Shown: positions 52,860-64,000 of the stretch, one piece after another
How the letters are laid out: each line of letters starts with the position of its first letter
Numbering within the stretch: the stretch's first letter is position 1
Assembly (NCBI GenBank): GCA_037043235.1
Contig: JAWRVZ010000138.1
Coordinates: 1,014,501-1,078,500 of the forward strand
Source: Rhodeus uyekii
Taxonomy: Eukaryota; Chordata; Actinopteri; Cypriniformes; Acheilognathidae
Reading direction: 5' to 3'
DNA: 64,000 nt
Notes under the pieces: model-generated
The model's database searches: none
What the model was told of the DNA's origin: nothing
Seen by the model: the letters and a program-made list of their open reading frames with translations, nothing else
Translations under genes and position numbers: made by a program

Positions 52860-54890
52860 GAGTTTAGGGTTCATAGAAACATATGGTTCATAGACAATTG
52901 GAAAGATTTTGAGGCAGACCTGACCTGTTGAAAAGAGTGTATGGTGCCACTCTTCTGTCTAATAATTTGGCGCATAGTCTTAGAGTTGAACCATGACTAA
53001 CTGGGGCCCAGGTCTAACCGACCGTCTGCTAGCTGTCTTACGTCATATAGGTCAAATAAATTCCAACACATAGAGACTCTTTCACCTAGATATCATCATA
53101 TAGAAGACTGTGTCTGTTCCCCGAATTAGCAAATACAAAAACAAACAAACAAACAAAAAAAACCTTTCAAAACCTTTAAGGGTAGAAATTTAATTGATGT
53201 ACATACAACTAAAAATATATAACACTGATGGACAAATGATAAAGCTTGGGTTACTCAATATACGATCCCTTTCCTCAAAAGCACTTATTGTAAATGATAT
53301 GATTACAGATCATAAACAAGATGTGCTGTGTTTGACAGAAACCTGGCTAAAACCAGACGATTACATTACTTTAAATCCACCCCTCAAGATTACTGTTATA
53401 AACACGAGCCTCGTCTGAAAGGTAAAGGGCGATTTACTTATTTACTTATTTACTTGCAAGATTCATAATATTAGAGAGAAAATTATAACCATGCAACTGT
53501 CTACTGAAATATCACAAAATACAGTAAATTGTAGTGTCCCTGAAGAAAAATTCCACTCCTTCATTGCTATCGGGAAAGGAGAATTGTCTAAACTCGTTAA
53601 ATCATTAAAATCAACAACATGTATGCAGGATTTAGACTGTAGAATTGAGACTGCTCTCATTAGAGTTACAAACAATTTCCTCCTATCATCTGATCGTGGT
53701 TGTGCCTCTCTGTTAGTGTTATTTTGAATAGACTCGAAAATTATGTTGACATTAGTAGAATTGCATTGGCATGGTTCAAATCATACTTATCTGACCATTA
53801 TCAGTTTGTAGCAGTAAATTAATGGATATAGATAAATGAAGAGTTATATCGATCACAAGTTCAGGATGGAGTACCAAAGGTTCAGTATTAAGAACGTTGC
53901 TTTTCAGCATGTACATTCTACCTTTGGGTGCAATTATTAGGAAGCATGGAATTAGCTTTCACTGTTACGCTGATTATACTCAGCTCTGTATTTCTTCTCA
54001 TCCTGATTAAACGTACCGATTCACTAAAGCAATGGAATGCGCAACTGATATAAAAAAAATTGGATTACTAGTAATTTTCTACTACTTAATTCTGAATTAA
54101 GAAATTCTAATTATTAGACCAAAAAGTTTTTTGTGTAATAAGCTAGACTTTTGTCTAACTCTCCATGGCTGCTCTGTCAAGTCCTCGTTATTAGCTCATA
54201 TTAGCTCGGTTCTTTTAAGACTGCATTTGCTCCCTAATAAACACTGAATACTTTTAAAAATCTTGCTAATTACTTACAAATAGTTAAATGGGTTAGCTCC
54301 CCTGTACTTGCTATAGTACTCGTCATAGTCCCCTGTACTCACTATAGTCCTTCACGTCTATTGCGATTCCAAAATTCTGTCCATTTGATGATACCTAGAA
54401 TATGAAAGTCAACGGCTGGCGATCGAGCCTTTTCCTATTTAGCACCTAAAATCTGGAGTAGACATACTCTTTCAGTTTAAATCTATACTAAAAACACATC
54501 TCTTCAACCTGGCATACATGTATCACATTATTTTTTCTTCTTTATTCAAATCATGTAAAATGATTGTTAGGCTGCATAATTTCGGTCAGCCGGAACCAGG
54601 AACATTACTATAACATCTGATGTACTCGATACATCAGAAGAAGAATGGCATCTACGCTGATATTAGTCTCTGTTTATTCCGAGGTTATCATGGTCAGCCG
54701 GATCCAGGCCGTATCCAGATCAGATGAAGGACCTGCACCTGGACACGAGCACAGCACTGCCCTGAAGCATCTGCAGAGAGTGTGTATACTAGACCCTCCC
54801 CTGTGAAGATCATGAATCTCATCTCCAAAAAGACGGAACTGGATTTAATATTTTGTCCTGAATTAAATCTGAATTTTGACCTGATTCCTG
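52860..54890 (+). mobile_element. CR1/L2-like LINE, internally deleted
   Basis: This is the same family as 19202-20560 but on the + strand. 53250-53420 holds the endonuclease start (LLNIRSLSSKALIVNDMITD, LCLTETWLKPDDYIT), followed by a deletion. 53490-54010 holds reverse-transcriptase pieces, including VQDGVPKGS-like and HCYADYTQLCISS, where the catalytic YADD box has become YADY. 54590-54890 matches the reverse complement of 58720-59000, the 3' region of the family. The 3' end is cut off where DIRS sequence begins at about 54990. Confidence 0.72.
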
Positions 54891-56359
54891 AGGAAAGCTT
54901 AGCACAAGGTCTGTGAAGCGGATATCTTCTCTACTAGCACATAAAGCTGCTAGAGAGGATGGCAGTTCGTTTACCTCTTTGAGTTTTTCTCCCAGACCTC
55001 ACGGGGCATCATTTTGTTTGTCCAGACCAACAACAAATTGGTAGTCTCCTACATAGATCATTGTGGGTTCTACATTCACATTCGCTTTACAAGTTGGAGC
55101 GACAGATCCTCCTTTGGTCTCTAGGGAAACTGCTGTGTCTAGGACCCCAGACCTGGGAGGCCCGTGGAATGGAGCACATTTGGTTCAGATGTGGCCGAGG
55201 CTATGTCTGTAATCTTTTTCCCTGATCACTCAGCTCCCGGGAGTTCTGGAGAGTTCGCCGAGACAAGATCCATCTCATCCATGTTCCTTTCAAACCTGGT
55301 GTCCCTCTTCGATGGAACTTAGCGAAGATTATGGTCATGAGGGCTTCATAGCCCATCCTTGCCCAGAACTATGGAGACTGTGTGCTTGGCCTCTGAGGGG
55401 GGCCAGCTCATAGATTCTGGTCTCTCAACTGAGATTGTTGAAACCATACTCCATTCCAGAGCTCTGTCCATGAGGAAACTATGTGACCTGAAGTAAAAGC
55501 AAAATCACTTTGTGGTGCAGTGAAAGGCAGATAAACCCAGTTACCTGTCAGATTGAACCGTGCTGGAGTTCCTGTAGGACAGATTCACTGCAAGGTTATC
55601 CCCTTCAACCCTGAAGGTTTACGTGGCTGCCATAGTGCTTATCACATACCACTGGGTGGTATTTCAATTGGGAGAGACATTACTTACACATTTCCTTTGT
55701 GGCAAACTGAGGCTGAGGCCAGCAGTACACACTAAGGTTTTGACCTGGGATTGGTCACTGGTGCTCCAGGGCTTATCCTTCAAGGAGGTTCCGTCAAGTT
55801 TATGACTATAAAGCGCTGTTGAAAACCTCCTTCTTCAATTCCTCTAACGTGGCTCACTCTACATACTGCAGGCATTCTGTCTCCCCGTCATGAACAGGAA
55901 AGGATCTCCAGGAAAGGAACTGCTTTGTCCAGTTTGAACACTGGATGCGTATGCCACCGAGCTGAGTCCCTGTTTCTCAAAATAGGTCATCTTTTGCTGC
56001 TTCTGGGCCACCAAGGGAGCTCCAGCAACTACAGGGAGTGCAGAATTATTAGGCAAGTTGTATTTTTGAGGATTAATTTTATTATTGAACAACAACCATG
56101 TTCTCACTGAACACAAAAAACTCATTAATATCAAAGCTGAATATTTTTGTATCAATATTTTAAGTAGTTTTTAGTTTTAGCTATTTTAGGGGGATATCTG
56201 TGTGTGCAGGTGACTATTACTGTGCATAATTATTAGGCAACTTAACAAAAAACAAATTTATACCCATTTCAATTATTTATTTTTACCAGTGAAACCAATA
56301 TAACATCTCAACATTCACAAATATACATTTCTGACATTCAAAAACCAAACAAAAACAAA

Positions 56360-56800
56360 TCAGTGACCAATATAGCCACCTTTCTTTGCAAGGACACTCA
56401 AAAGCCTGTCATCCATGGATTCTGTCAGTGTTTTGATCTGTTCACCATCAACATTGCGTGCAGTAGCAACCACAGCCTCCCAGACACTGTTCAGAGAGGT
56501 GTACTGTTTTCCCTCCTTGTAAATCGCACATTTGATGATGGACCACAGGTTCTCAATGGGGTTCAGATCAGGTGAACAAGGAGGCCATATCATTAGATTT
56601 TCTACTTTTATACCCTTTCTTGCCAGCCACGCTGTGGAGTACTTGGACGCGTGTGATGGAGCATTGTCCTGCATGAAAATCATGTTTTTCTTGAAGGATG
56701 CAGACTTCTTCCTGTACCACTGCTTGAAGGTGTCTTCCAGAAACTGGCAGTAGGACTGGGAGTTGAGCTTGACTCCATCCTCAACCCGAAAAGGCCCCAC
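56360..56800 (-). pseudogene. DD37E transposase, C-terminal catalytic part
   Basis: The frame contains LEDTFKQWYRKKSASFKKNM, the second Asp in IFMQDNAPSHASKYS, and the Glu in PPCSPDLNPIENLW. I count 37 residues between them, as described for the TRT (DD37E) family rather than 34 as in classic Tc1. It ends VLAKKGGYIGH, a natural C-terminus close to the transposon end. Confidence 0.9.
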
Positions 56801-57363
56801 AAGCTCATCTTTGATGATACCAGCCCAAACCAGTACTCCACCTCCACCTTGCTGGCGTCTGAGTCGGACTGGAGCTCTCTGCCCTTTACCAATCCAGCCA
56901 CGGGCCCATCAAGACTCACTCTCATTTCATCAGTCCATAAAACCTTAGAAAAATCAGTCTTGAGATATTTCTTGGCCCAGTCTTGACGTTTCAGCTTGTG
57001 TGTCTTGTTCAGTGGTGGTCGACTTTCTGCCTTTCTTACCTTGGCCATGTCTCTGAGTATTGCACACCTTGTGCTTTTGGGCACTCCAGTGATGTTGCAG
57101 CTCTGAAATATGGCCAAACTGGTGGCAAGTGGCATCTTGGCAGCTGCACGCTTGACTTTTCTCAGTTCACGGGCAGTTATTTTTTTGTGCCTTGGTTTTT
57201 CTGCACGCTTCTTGCGACCCTGTTGACTATTTTGAATGAAACGCTTGATTGTTCGATGATCACGCTTCAGAAGCTTGGCTATTTTAAGACTGCTGCATCC
57301 CTCTGCAATATATCTCACTATTTTTGACTTTTCTGAGCCTGTCAAGTCCTTCTTTTGACCCAT
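56680..57363 (-). pseudogene. DD37E transposase, N-terminal part
   Basis: From ATG 57363 the frame reads MGQKKDLTGSEKSKIVRYIA with the first helix-turn-helix, KLLKRDHRTIKRFIQN, a basic GRKKRAEKPRHKK linker (AT-hook or nuclear-localisation type), the second DNA-binding unit, and VLWTDEMRVSLDGP with the first catalytic Asp. Shortly after, near 56890, it slips into a wrong frame and ends at 56680. Confidence 0.88.
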
Positions 57364-57915
57364 TTTGCCAAAGGAAAGGAAGTTGCCTAATAATTATGCA
57401 CACCTGATATAGGGTGTTGATGTCATTAGACCACACCCCTTCTCATTACAGAGATGCACATCACCTAATATGCTTAATTGGGAGTAGGCTTTCCAGCCTA
57501 TACAGCTTGGAGTAAGACAACATGCATAACGAGGATGATGTGGTCAAAATACTCATTTGCCTAATAATTCTGCACTCCCTGTAACTAGACTTGAGACTAT
57601 CTTACTTGTCCCTGAGTTGGTTGTAAAACCTTCCGCTATAGTGGTCCATGCCCACTCTACTAGGAGCATGGCTGGCTCTAAGGCTCATTTAGCAGGAGTA
57701 TTTCTTGCAGATATTTGTGATGTGGCAAGCTGGTCCTCCCTGCATATTTTCATGAGTTTGTTACCAGTTATACATCAACTCCTCTCTAGGAAAATGGGTG
57801 TTCATGAAGTGAGCTACGTTTCACTCGGCAGGCCCTCGTCACTATGGTGGCATTGGTATACTCGTTACCATAGCGTTTTGACACAGCACAAGTTCCCTTA
57901 AAAGAAAATGCCTCA

Positions 57916-58202
57916 GGTTACATATGTTACCCTAGTTCCCTGAAGAGGGAATGAGACATTGTGTCTTCTGCCACATCTTCTATGTCCCTGCCAGTATCCC
58001 TGCTGCAGACACTGTCTAAGCTCCCGCTTCTGGTTTCCAGTGCACCTTTGTCCTCCTGGTTCATTACGTCATTGTTCCTCAACGTGCATTCACGTGATCA
58101 ATTGAATTGTGCTCCATGAGACAATCATGCCTAGGTGTTCCCCTAGCGTTTCGAAGTAGCATCTCATTACGTCTTCAGGGAACTAGAATTATACAATTAA
58201 CC
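57916..58202. repeat. Inverted-repeat module at DIRS right end
   Basis: Left arm GGTTACATATGTTACCCTAG then TTCCCTGAAGAGGGAATGAG; right arm ATCTCATTACGTCTTCAGGG then AACTAG and TTAACC. It is a more diverged version of the modules at 34.5 and 41.3 kb. Confidence 0.75.
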
Positions 58203-58376
58203 TGAGACGTTTTCACTCATTCATCATATCAGCTCAATATTGAAAACATAAAGGGATATAGAATTCTGCAGACCAAATAGTAGAAAATGAAAGTTGGCTA
58301 CTCTACAGAAACCTTTGATTTCTGAGACACATATGGACAGCAGTATGGCTATTTGCAGTCTGCGTAATTTAAGTAA

Positions 58377-59000
58377 AGTCAAGTCAACTTTATTTATATA
58401 GCGCTTTTGTTTGCACAGATTGTTTCAAAGCTGTTTTATAGAGATGACAGGAAAACAATGCAACAAAGTTTGTTTTGGCTGCACAGCAGCTCTAGAAGAG
58501 CAGACCAATGAATAATATGGATGAATATTAAGTGTTAAGCGAGCCAAAACAGTGGCAAGGAACAAATTCCAGCAGGTAACAGAATGAAGGAAGAACAAAG
58601 TGGAGATAAAACCTTGGGAGAAACCAGGTTCAGTCAAGGGACCAGTTCTCTCCAATGGCCAACAAACAAACAAACAGTGCATGATTATGATATAGACAAC
58701 ATTTCAGGTCAGAAGTCAGATTGATATCAGAACACTTACAATATTTAATCCAGTTCTGTCTGGTTGGAGATTAGATTCATAAGGCCTTCACAGGAGAGGA
58801 TATAGTAAAGTCATGGTCACTGCAGACCCTTCAGGGCTGGAGACTATGTGTGCTTATGTTGAGATGCAGGTCCTTCACCTGATCTGGATACAACCCTGAT
58901 CTGGTTGACCATGTTAACCTCGGGATAAACAGAGGCTAACATCAGCAGAAATTCCATTCTTCAGAGTTGATGGCTATGCTGTCCCGGTCCTCCACGGTCA
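58377..59000 (-). repeat. 5'-truncated CR1/L2-like LINE 3' region
   Basis: On the reverse strand it runs from sequence matching 54640-54890 (GATGTTAGCCTCTGTTTATC, GGTGAAGGACCTGCATCTC) to a 3' end reading AAAAGCGCTATATAAATAAA. It links the short 3'-end repeats at 26.9 and 63.4 kb to the LINE family. Confidence 0.75.
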
Positions 59001-59189
59001 TTTGGCTCAAGTGGAACCCTCCACCGTGTCCCAGGTGCTCACCGTTGGATGACTGGTTTCTCGGTGCAGCGTGCATGCCGGCCCAGTGCCTTTCTTCCCA
59101 GAGGTACATGAGGAGCAAAAGCTATCAAACAACTGAACAAGGGTAATTCTGATTTGCAGTTGTTGCAGGAGCCATGCACAGAAATGGCA

Positions 59190-59330
59190 TCCCTAATAGG
59201 GGTTTGCTTTCTCAAAGCCCCCGTCTCCCAGGTCGGCTTCATTGGCGACACCATCCGCCACTTCATCCAGCAGTTCTCGCCGGTCCAGAAGCAGACTGAG
59301 GCAATAAAGCGCATCCTGCCCCTGGAGTGA
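59190..59330 (+). pseudogene. DIRS gag fragment
   Basis: The + strand reads FLKAPVSQVGFIGDTIRHFI then QQFSPVQKQTEAIKRILPLE and stop. This resembles the C-terminal motif of fish DIRS gag proteins (VSQ.GLFGDTVE.FAQQFS..KKQTEAI...LPR). It lies just downstream of the LINE fragment and is isolated. Confidence 0.55.
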
Positions 59331-59334
59331 CTCT

Positions 59335-62093
59335 GCAACCAAGGTTGTCTCTCAAGGTTGTCTCATAGCGAGTGATATTCTGCATCCGCTGTCTCAGTTG
59401 TTTCTTCATTTGCACAGGGCAAGGAGTTTGAGTTTGCATCTTGAACTGTCTTGATGACCTCCATATGCTTCTGGGGCATATGGCATACGTAGCCTCGATC
59501 ACAGCACTCAGATTGATATGAGATATGAGACTGATAGTTGATACCTCAAGTAGGTATCAGTACTTCTTGCTCTGCACCAGTTCCAACCATTGCTGCATGG
59601 CAAGCACATACTGGCACAGAGAAACAGGAATACCTAAAATACTCTTTAATGGTGAACCTCAAAGGAACCATTTAAATACAAAACAAAAGGGCAAGTATCG
59701 TGCAAAATGTAATAACAGAGCGAACAGGAAGAGGCCAGGAGAAACAAAACATTTTGCGGACAAGATTACATGGACAAGGACTGAAGAAAAACACACAGTT
59801 GTTATTCGCAAGGGTAGATGAGGGAACAACACAGCTGACAAAATGAGGTGATTGATGATGAGACAAGTGAGTGGAAAAACACTGGGAGATCTTAGGAGGA
59901 ATGAGGAAGTAGACATAGACCTACGTAACAGAGGTTTTAATACTCATAATTCTATTTTTCTGACATTACTTTAACAAACCTTAAGACCTGAGGACTACAA
60001 AAAGGTTGATGCAGTTCAGCCGTCTTCATAATAAAAGCAAGTAATGTTTTGAATTATATTTCTGTATTTATTCTTTTCTTTTTGTTGTTGTAGTTTTTGA
60101 CATTCCAGAAACATTATCTCATGCTGCTAGATGTACGCTGTCATGTGGCTTTACCCATAAGATGAGTCTTGGAGTGTGGCTGTTTTGAAAGGCATAGAGG
60201 ACACAGGCCTCCAAATGACATTAATCAAAATGAAATAAGGCATTTTGTCAGAGCGGCAGAAAGAGGAGTAACCATGTTTGACAATTTCCTTGCACAATTC
60301 TTGCCGATCACTGATTGATCCAGACACTTTTTTTTCCAGCACTGCCAAGTAACCTTTTTAAAGACAAGCCTTAAATGCCTTCCTTTCCTTTTTCCTGTTA
60401 TATGTTAAGGGAGTGATGGTATAAAACACAAAGTTAAAGACCCTTTAGCCTTGTGATTTAGTAATTCTTTTTTTCATGCTTAGAGGTGGTCTTAAAGAAA
60501 ATCTCAAGAGATATTTTCAGTTAATTATAGAGTACCTGCAAATGAAAGAGAAGCTCAATCTGCTACTTTGATAATTAAGCTGACTTATAACATCAATTTG
60601 CAAGTATATGAAAGAGGTTATTGTACATCCCAGACACATCACGGCTATTCATATTTTTAAAGCTCATATTTAATAAGAGTCACTATTTTATAGTTTCCTG
60701 TTCAAATGTGAGCGTGACTCCATTTGTGTTAATTGCATACTCTCTGCAAAAGGAAACCTTAGAGGAAATTGCTATATTTATAAAAGTTGTTTGCAAAGCG
60801 TCATAGTACTGATATTCGTCAAACATTGTTTTTTGTTTTTTTTACAATTAAACTTTTTCAGTTGATTCAATTTTCAATTCAAAGCCATTTAAGCCTGCAT
60901 ACAGAGACTTCCTCTTTTGGAGATAATTTCATGCTTAGGTGTATCTATTTTTTAAAATATGTACAAACCTTTACACTTAAAGATTTTCAAAACTGTTAAA
61001 TATTTAAAATAATGTATTTTTTATTAAGAAATACATTGTTATTTTTTCTTAACTATTTTTTTTGTGAGATGTTGATTCTAATGCATAGTAAAAAATAACA
61101 TCAACGTCAAATGCAGAAATGTACTGTACACAGAAGAAAAAAAACTTAACCTAAAACTTCCCTAAACTTTGACACTGTTCTTTTTCTCCATTGGAAGTAT
61201 TGCTATTTCCTTCAAGAAATAATAGTTAAGACGATATCTGCCTGTAGATGTAGAATTTCTGCAATAAAGAAGTCAGAAATGTCCCTGTTTGAGAATATCT
61301 GCTACGTAATCTCTTCACATCTCTACCTATCCAAATCTTCCTTAGTACCCCGTAGAGAAGCCAATGAAGCCACAGTAATAGAGCGGGGCTTCTCTTTTAA
61401 GCTGTCAAAGAAAATCCCTGACTAAACACAAGGGAGATGCAGTTAATACCCTGGCACAGTATATGGCTGGAAAAATACCCTGAGTTTGTCAATGATTGAG
61501 TCGAGTTATTCTGAGGCATGACCTTAAATAGATTAGCTCATGTCGTGAGAGCTGGTTGTGTTCAAAGGAAGTGTTTTTAGTGTGGGGCAGGATTTAAATA
61601 TCTTTTCAAAAAATGAGTGAGCTGCATACGTATAGGAAGCATATTTGGTTTCATAGGTACACTGCCACCTTGGACTGTTTTCAACTTTATTTTTATTCTT
61701 ATGAAATTACCGTTCAATACCAACTCTACTGAAACCAATTCTTATTTGAGACTGAGTTTATCTGGGCTAAAAACACCTCCTCCCAAAGGCACACATATAG
61801 CAGTTTCATCCCAAATGATTCCCTATACACTTTGCACTGATACTCTGTGTACTTGTGCACTTGTGCATCTTGGATGATTTGATTCGCAGTGCATTGTCAT
61901 CGCATAGATGAACTTCCATGGACTTTTTGTCTAAAAAGCTTCTCTAGGCATCTGACAAAGCTGTTGTGATTGCATTCTGGTTATATTGTATCTATTTCTC
62001 ACACTGACATTTATATTTCTGTGAAAGATTGCAAAAACATGGCAGTTGTTACATCAACATTCACTTTGTTGTCGTGTTTACCCCTCTCAACAG
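59335..62093. other. csmd1 intron, unassigned
   Basis: About 59600-59935 resembles a reverse-strand LTR fragment, without boundaries. The rest is AT-rich. It ends in a strong CCCCTCTCAACAG acceptor. Confidence 0.4.
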
Positions 62094-62215
62094 CTCGGAC
62101 CTGTGGCTCTAATCTGCGGGGCCCCAGAGGCATCATAACATCTCCAAATTATCCCGTCCAGTATGAAAATAACGCGCACTGTGTGTGGGTCATAACGGCA
62201 GTGGATCCGGAGAAG
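62094..62215 (+). CDS. csmd1: csmd1 coding exon: start of CUB domain 3
   Basis: This 122-bp exon encodes RTCGSNLRGPRGIITSPNYP, then VQYENNAHCVWVITAVDPEK, ending in phase 0 before GTACGT. It has the first CUB cysteine, the SPNYPxxYxNNxxCxW core with the second, and continues the frame of 40251-40375: A plus CT gives Thr where mammalian CSMD1 has Ala. The upstream intron is 21.7 kb. The remainder of the CUB domain must lie beyond the window. Confidence 0.95.
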
Positions 62216-63400
62216 GTACGTCTATAGTTTCAATTCTAAATTGAACCCTAAGACTGACTCCAAGTCATATGTGTATACAATTCCACAAAACACGCTTATG
62301 GTTCATTTTTAATCTGCCAAAACAAAACATGATATGCTTTTGAATATCTTCCAAGACATAATTGAATGGGACCTTGCATAAATGTCAAAAATAATCTTAA
62401 AGACAATTTGTGAGGACATTAGCATTGCAGGCCAGTGTTTGCATAATTGTCAACCTCTTGCCCTGGTTGTCTCTCGCTATTACTGCATCTCCAGAATTGA
62501 TTATGTTCAGCCACACATCTTCAGCTCTGTGGCAAGAGTGATGGTTAATACAATCTGGCATGAGATCAACACACACAGCGAGAGTGACACATGCTCTTGT
62601 TACTAAAGCAAGACCAAAAAACAGTCAAAATAACATATTACGGTAAAAGGAAGCTATCCTGATCCCCATGCTTTCCAACTTTCCGAGGCAGATTTGAATG
62701 TTTGTGCATGTGTGACCATATCGAGTTTACTTTCAGATCGTGAAATTACTGTAAAAAGAAGTAACATTATAAAGGACTGTAACATACTGTTTGTAGCTTT
62801 GTGCCTCTGGCTGATACATTGGGTGTTCGTCGTACTACAGGTCAAATTCTGATTTTTGTTTTTGTGAAGTACTCTCTTATATACAGCAACAACTGTGAAA
62901 CATTGTCACAATTTGATAACTATTTTATCATATTTTAAAATGTCATTTTATTCCTGTTTTCAGCATCATTGCTCCAGTCTTTAGTGTCACATGATCTTTC
63001 AGAAATAATTTTAATGTGATGATTTGGTGCTCAAAAAACATTATTCTTATTATTATCAATGTTGAAAATATTGATTATTCTGCTTAATATATTTTTTAAA
63101 CCATTGCATTTTATTCAGGATTCTTTGATGAATAGAAGTTCAGTAGTAAAGGTGTAAAAGTCTTTATCACATTTGATGATTTTAATGCATCATCGCAGAA
63201 TGAAGGTGTTTACTTAAAAAAATAAACAAAGCATATCTCTGACCCCAAGCTTTTGAATACTAGTATAGATTTCAATATGTGTGTCATGTCTTTGATGCAT
63301 AACATCTCTGATTTCATCATAGTCAAAAGTAGCGATAGAGTGAATAAGCAAACAATTTTAGTGATTTCAGATTCTGGGATTAATTTGCTTCTCCCTACAG
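62216..63400. other. csmd1 intron, unassigned
   Basis: AT-rich; about 62980-63240 resembles generic vertebrate intron repeat (TGCTCAAAAAACATTATTCT) but no family could be named. Confidence 0.4.
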
Positions 63401-63512
63401 TCAAGTCGAGTCTCCTTTATTTATATAGCGCTTTTCACAATACAGATTGTTTCACAGGAAAACAATATAAACAAAGTTTGTTTTGGCTGAACAGCAGCTC
63501 TAAAAGAAGAAG
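63401..63512 (-). repeat. 5'-truncated L2-like LINE 3' end
   Basis: TTTATTTATATAGCGCTTTT then AGTTTGTTTTGGCTGAACAG match the copies at 26.9 and 58.4 kb. Confidence 0.65.
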
Positions 63513-63600
63513 GATGGATGGATGGATGGATGGATGGATGGATGGATGGATGGATGGATGGATGGATAGACAGATAGATAGATAGATAGATAGATAGATG
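63511..63600. repeat. (GGAT)n / (GATA)n microsatellite
   Basis: Uninterrupted ATGG repeats to about 63566, then ATAG repeats to about 63599. The apparent ORF through it (DGWMDGWMD) is an artefact. Confidence 0.95.
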
Positions 63601-64000
63601 GATAAATAGATATAGAAGCCACTATACCTAGATAGAAAAGATAGAAAATAGGTTGAAAATGCTGTTTATTATTATGTATTTTTATAATTGAATATATGAT
63701 TTATTCCTTGTGTTCTTTTAGTTAAAAACATCCCTTGATTTGTTTCTATATTCAGCGTGACAGCAGTGTTTGGTTGAAATGTTGGTTTCTCAGATAAAAG
63801 GAATAACGTCATCTCCCTCCAGCCCTGGATCCCTAATTCCAAGCATCATTTGAACACATAATGTCTCTTGATTTGAGCTAATTTACTTGCTAAAACAGAT
63901 TTTTAGAACATGTTGTCTTGGTATCCATGCAATTCTGCACCAAACTAGTTTGTTAAACATTCAGATCCTATAGCGCTGTAGGGAAAAAATACATTTGATT
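63601..64000. other. csmd1 intron, unassigned
   Basis: AT-rich intron to the window edge. Nothing recognised. Confidence 0.5.

Larger units (their letters stand above)
56032..57581 (-). mobile_element. Tc1-like transposon with DD37E transposase, nested in DIRS
   Basis: The ends are perfect mirror images over about 24 bp, each reading inward CAGGGAGTGCAGAATTATTA then GGCAA, and TA flanks both sides (56030-56031 and 57582-57583). The 1550-bp element interrupts the recombinase of a DIRS copy and is therefore younger than it. The transposase is on the reverse strand in two frames. Only one frameshift appears necessary to explain the break, so the copy is young. Confidence 0.92.
54990..58205 (+). 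mobile_element. DIRS-type retrotransposon with a nested Tc1-like element
   Basis: About 55000-55130 resembles DIRS RNase H (NNKLVVSYIDH, LYKLERQILLWSLGKLL in shifting frames). 55440-55800 covers the recombinase N-terminal half (SRALSMRKLCDLK-like, then IPLGGISIGRDITYTF in the + frame and VLTWDWSLVLQGLSFKEVPS). After the nested insertion (56032-57581) the recombinase resumes with VVHAHSTRSMAGSKAHLAGV, which contains the catalytic HxxR box, and DICDVASWSS. The inverted-repeat module follows at 57916-58202. Stops and frameshifts disable it. Confidence 0.78.

Noticed and set aside
63253..63585. 110-codon ORF ending in DGWMDGWMD repeats
   Set aside because: Half of it is a (GGAT)n microsatellite and the rest intron and LINE tail.

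Overview
The window is a stretch of vertebrate, almost certainly ray-finned fish (probably cyprinid-like), nuclear DNA. It holds part of one real host gene on the + strand: six coding exons (430-637, 25109-25221, 26809-26886, 39788-39869, 40251-40375, 62094-62215) that join in perfect phase and encode the second CUB domain, a linker, the second Sushi/CCP domain and the start of the third CUB domain of CSMD1 (CUB and Sushi multiple domains 1). All six splice sites are canonical. The exons total 728 bp; the rest is intron. No rRNA, tRNA gene or CRISPR array was seen.

The introns are packed with transposable elements, several complete to their target-site duplications (TSDs). At 944-5916 lies a Ty3/gypsy element of the Gmr1 type (reverse strand), with matching 361-bp LTRs, a 5-bp TSD, a tRNA-Phe primer-binding site, and the integrase placed before reverse transcriptase. 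At 45330-48919 lies an LTR element with a 5-bp TSD whose only gene is a short gag-like head followed by four blocks of coding minisatellite, including about 50 copies of a 30-bp unit. Other LTR remnants are at 6.6-7.7, 17.9-19.05, 23.96-24.27, 35.6-36.1 and 37.05-38.4 kb.

DIRS-type tyrosine-recombinase retrotransposon fragments occur at 11.1-11.5, 31.7-34.8, 41.3-43.1, 55.0-58.2 and 59.2 kb. Two carry nested insertions: a 980-bp unit at 32752-33731 with a 7-bp TSD and two overlapping small ORFs, and a complete TA-flanked Tc1-like element at 56032-57581 whose transposase has DD37E spacing. Two copies of one CR1/L2-like LINE (19.2-20.6 kb reverse, 52.9-54.9 kb forward) and three 5'-truncated LINE 3' ends are present. 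DNA transposons include a DD34E Tc1 element (28.5-29.9 kb), a Tc1/mariner transposase relic (15.4-15.96 kb), a PIF/Harbinger relic with a Myb-like ORF (20.7-21.8 kb), hAT termini (12.4-14.0 kb), a 1.8-kb terminal-inverted-repeat element carrying a small two-exon gene (50068-51873), and a 289-bp MITE (52067-52355). A 5S-rRNA-derived SINE sits at 12.69-13.19 kb.

The most unusual structures are the minisatellite-coding LTR element, the 980-bp nested insertion with its two small ORFs, the TIR element with its own apparent promoter, exon pair and polyA signal, the triple hairpin at 38.8 kb, and the recurring inverted-repeat module at DIRS ends. All transposon identities come from motif recognition by eye, without database searches.
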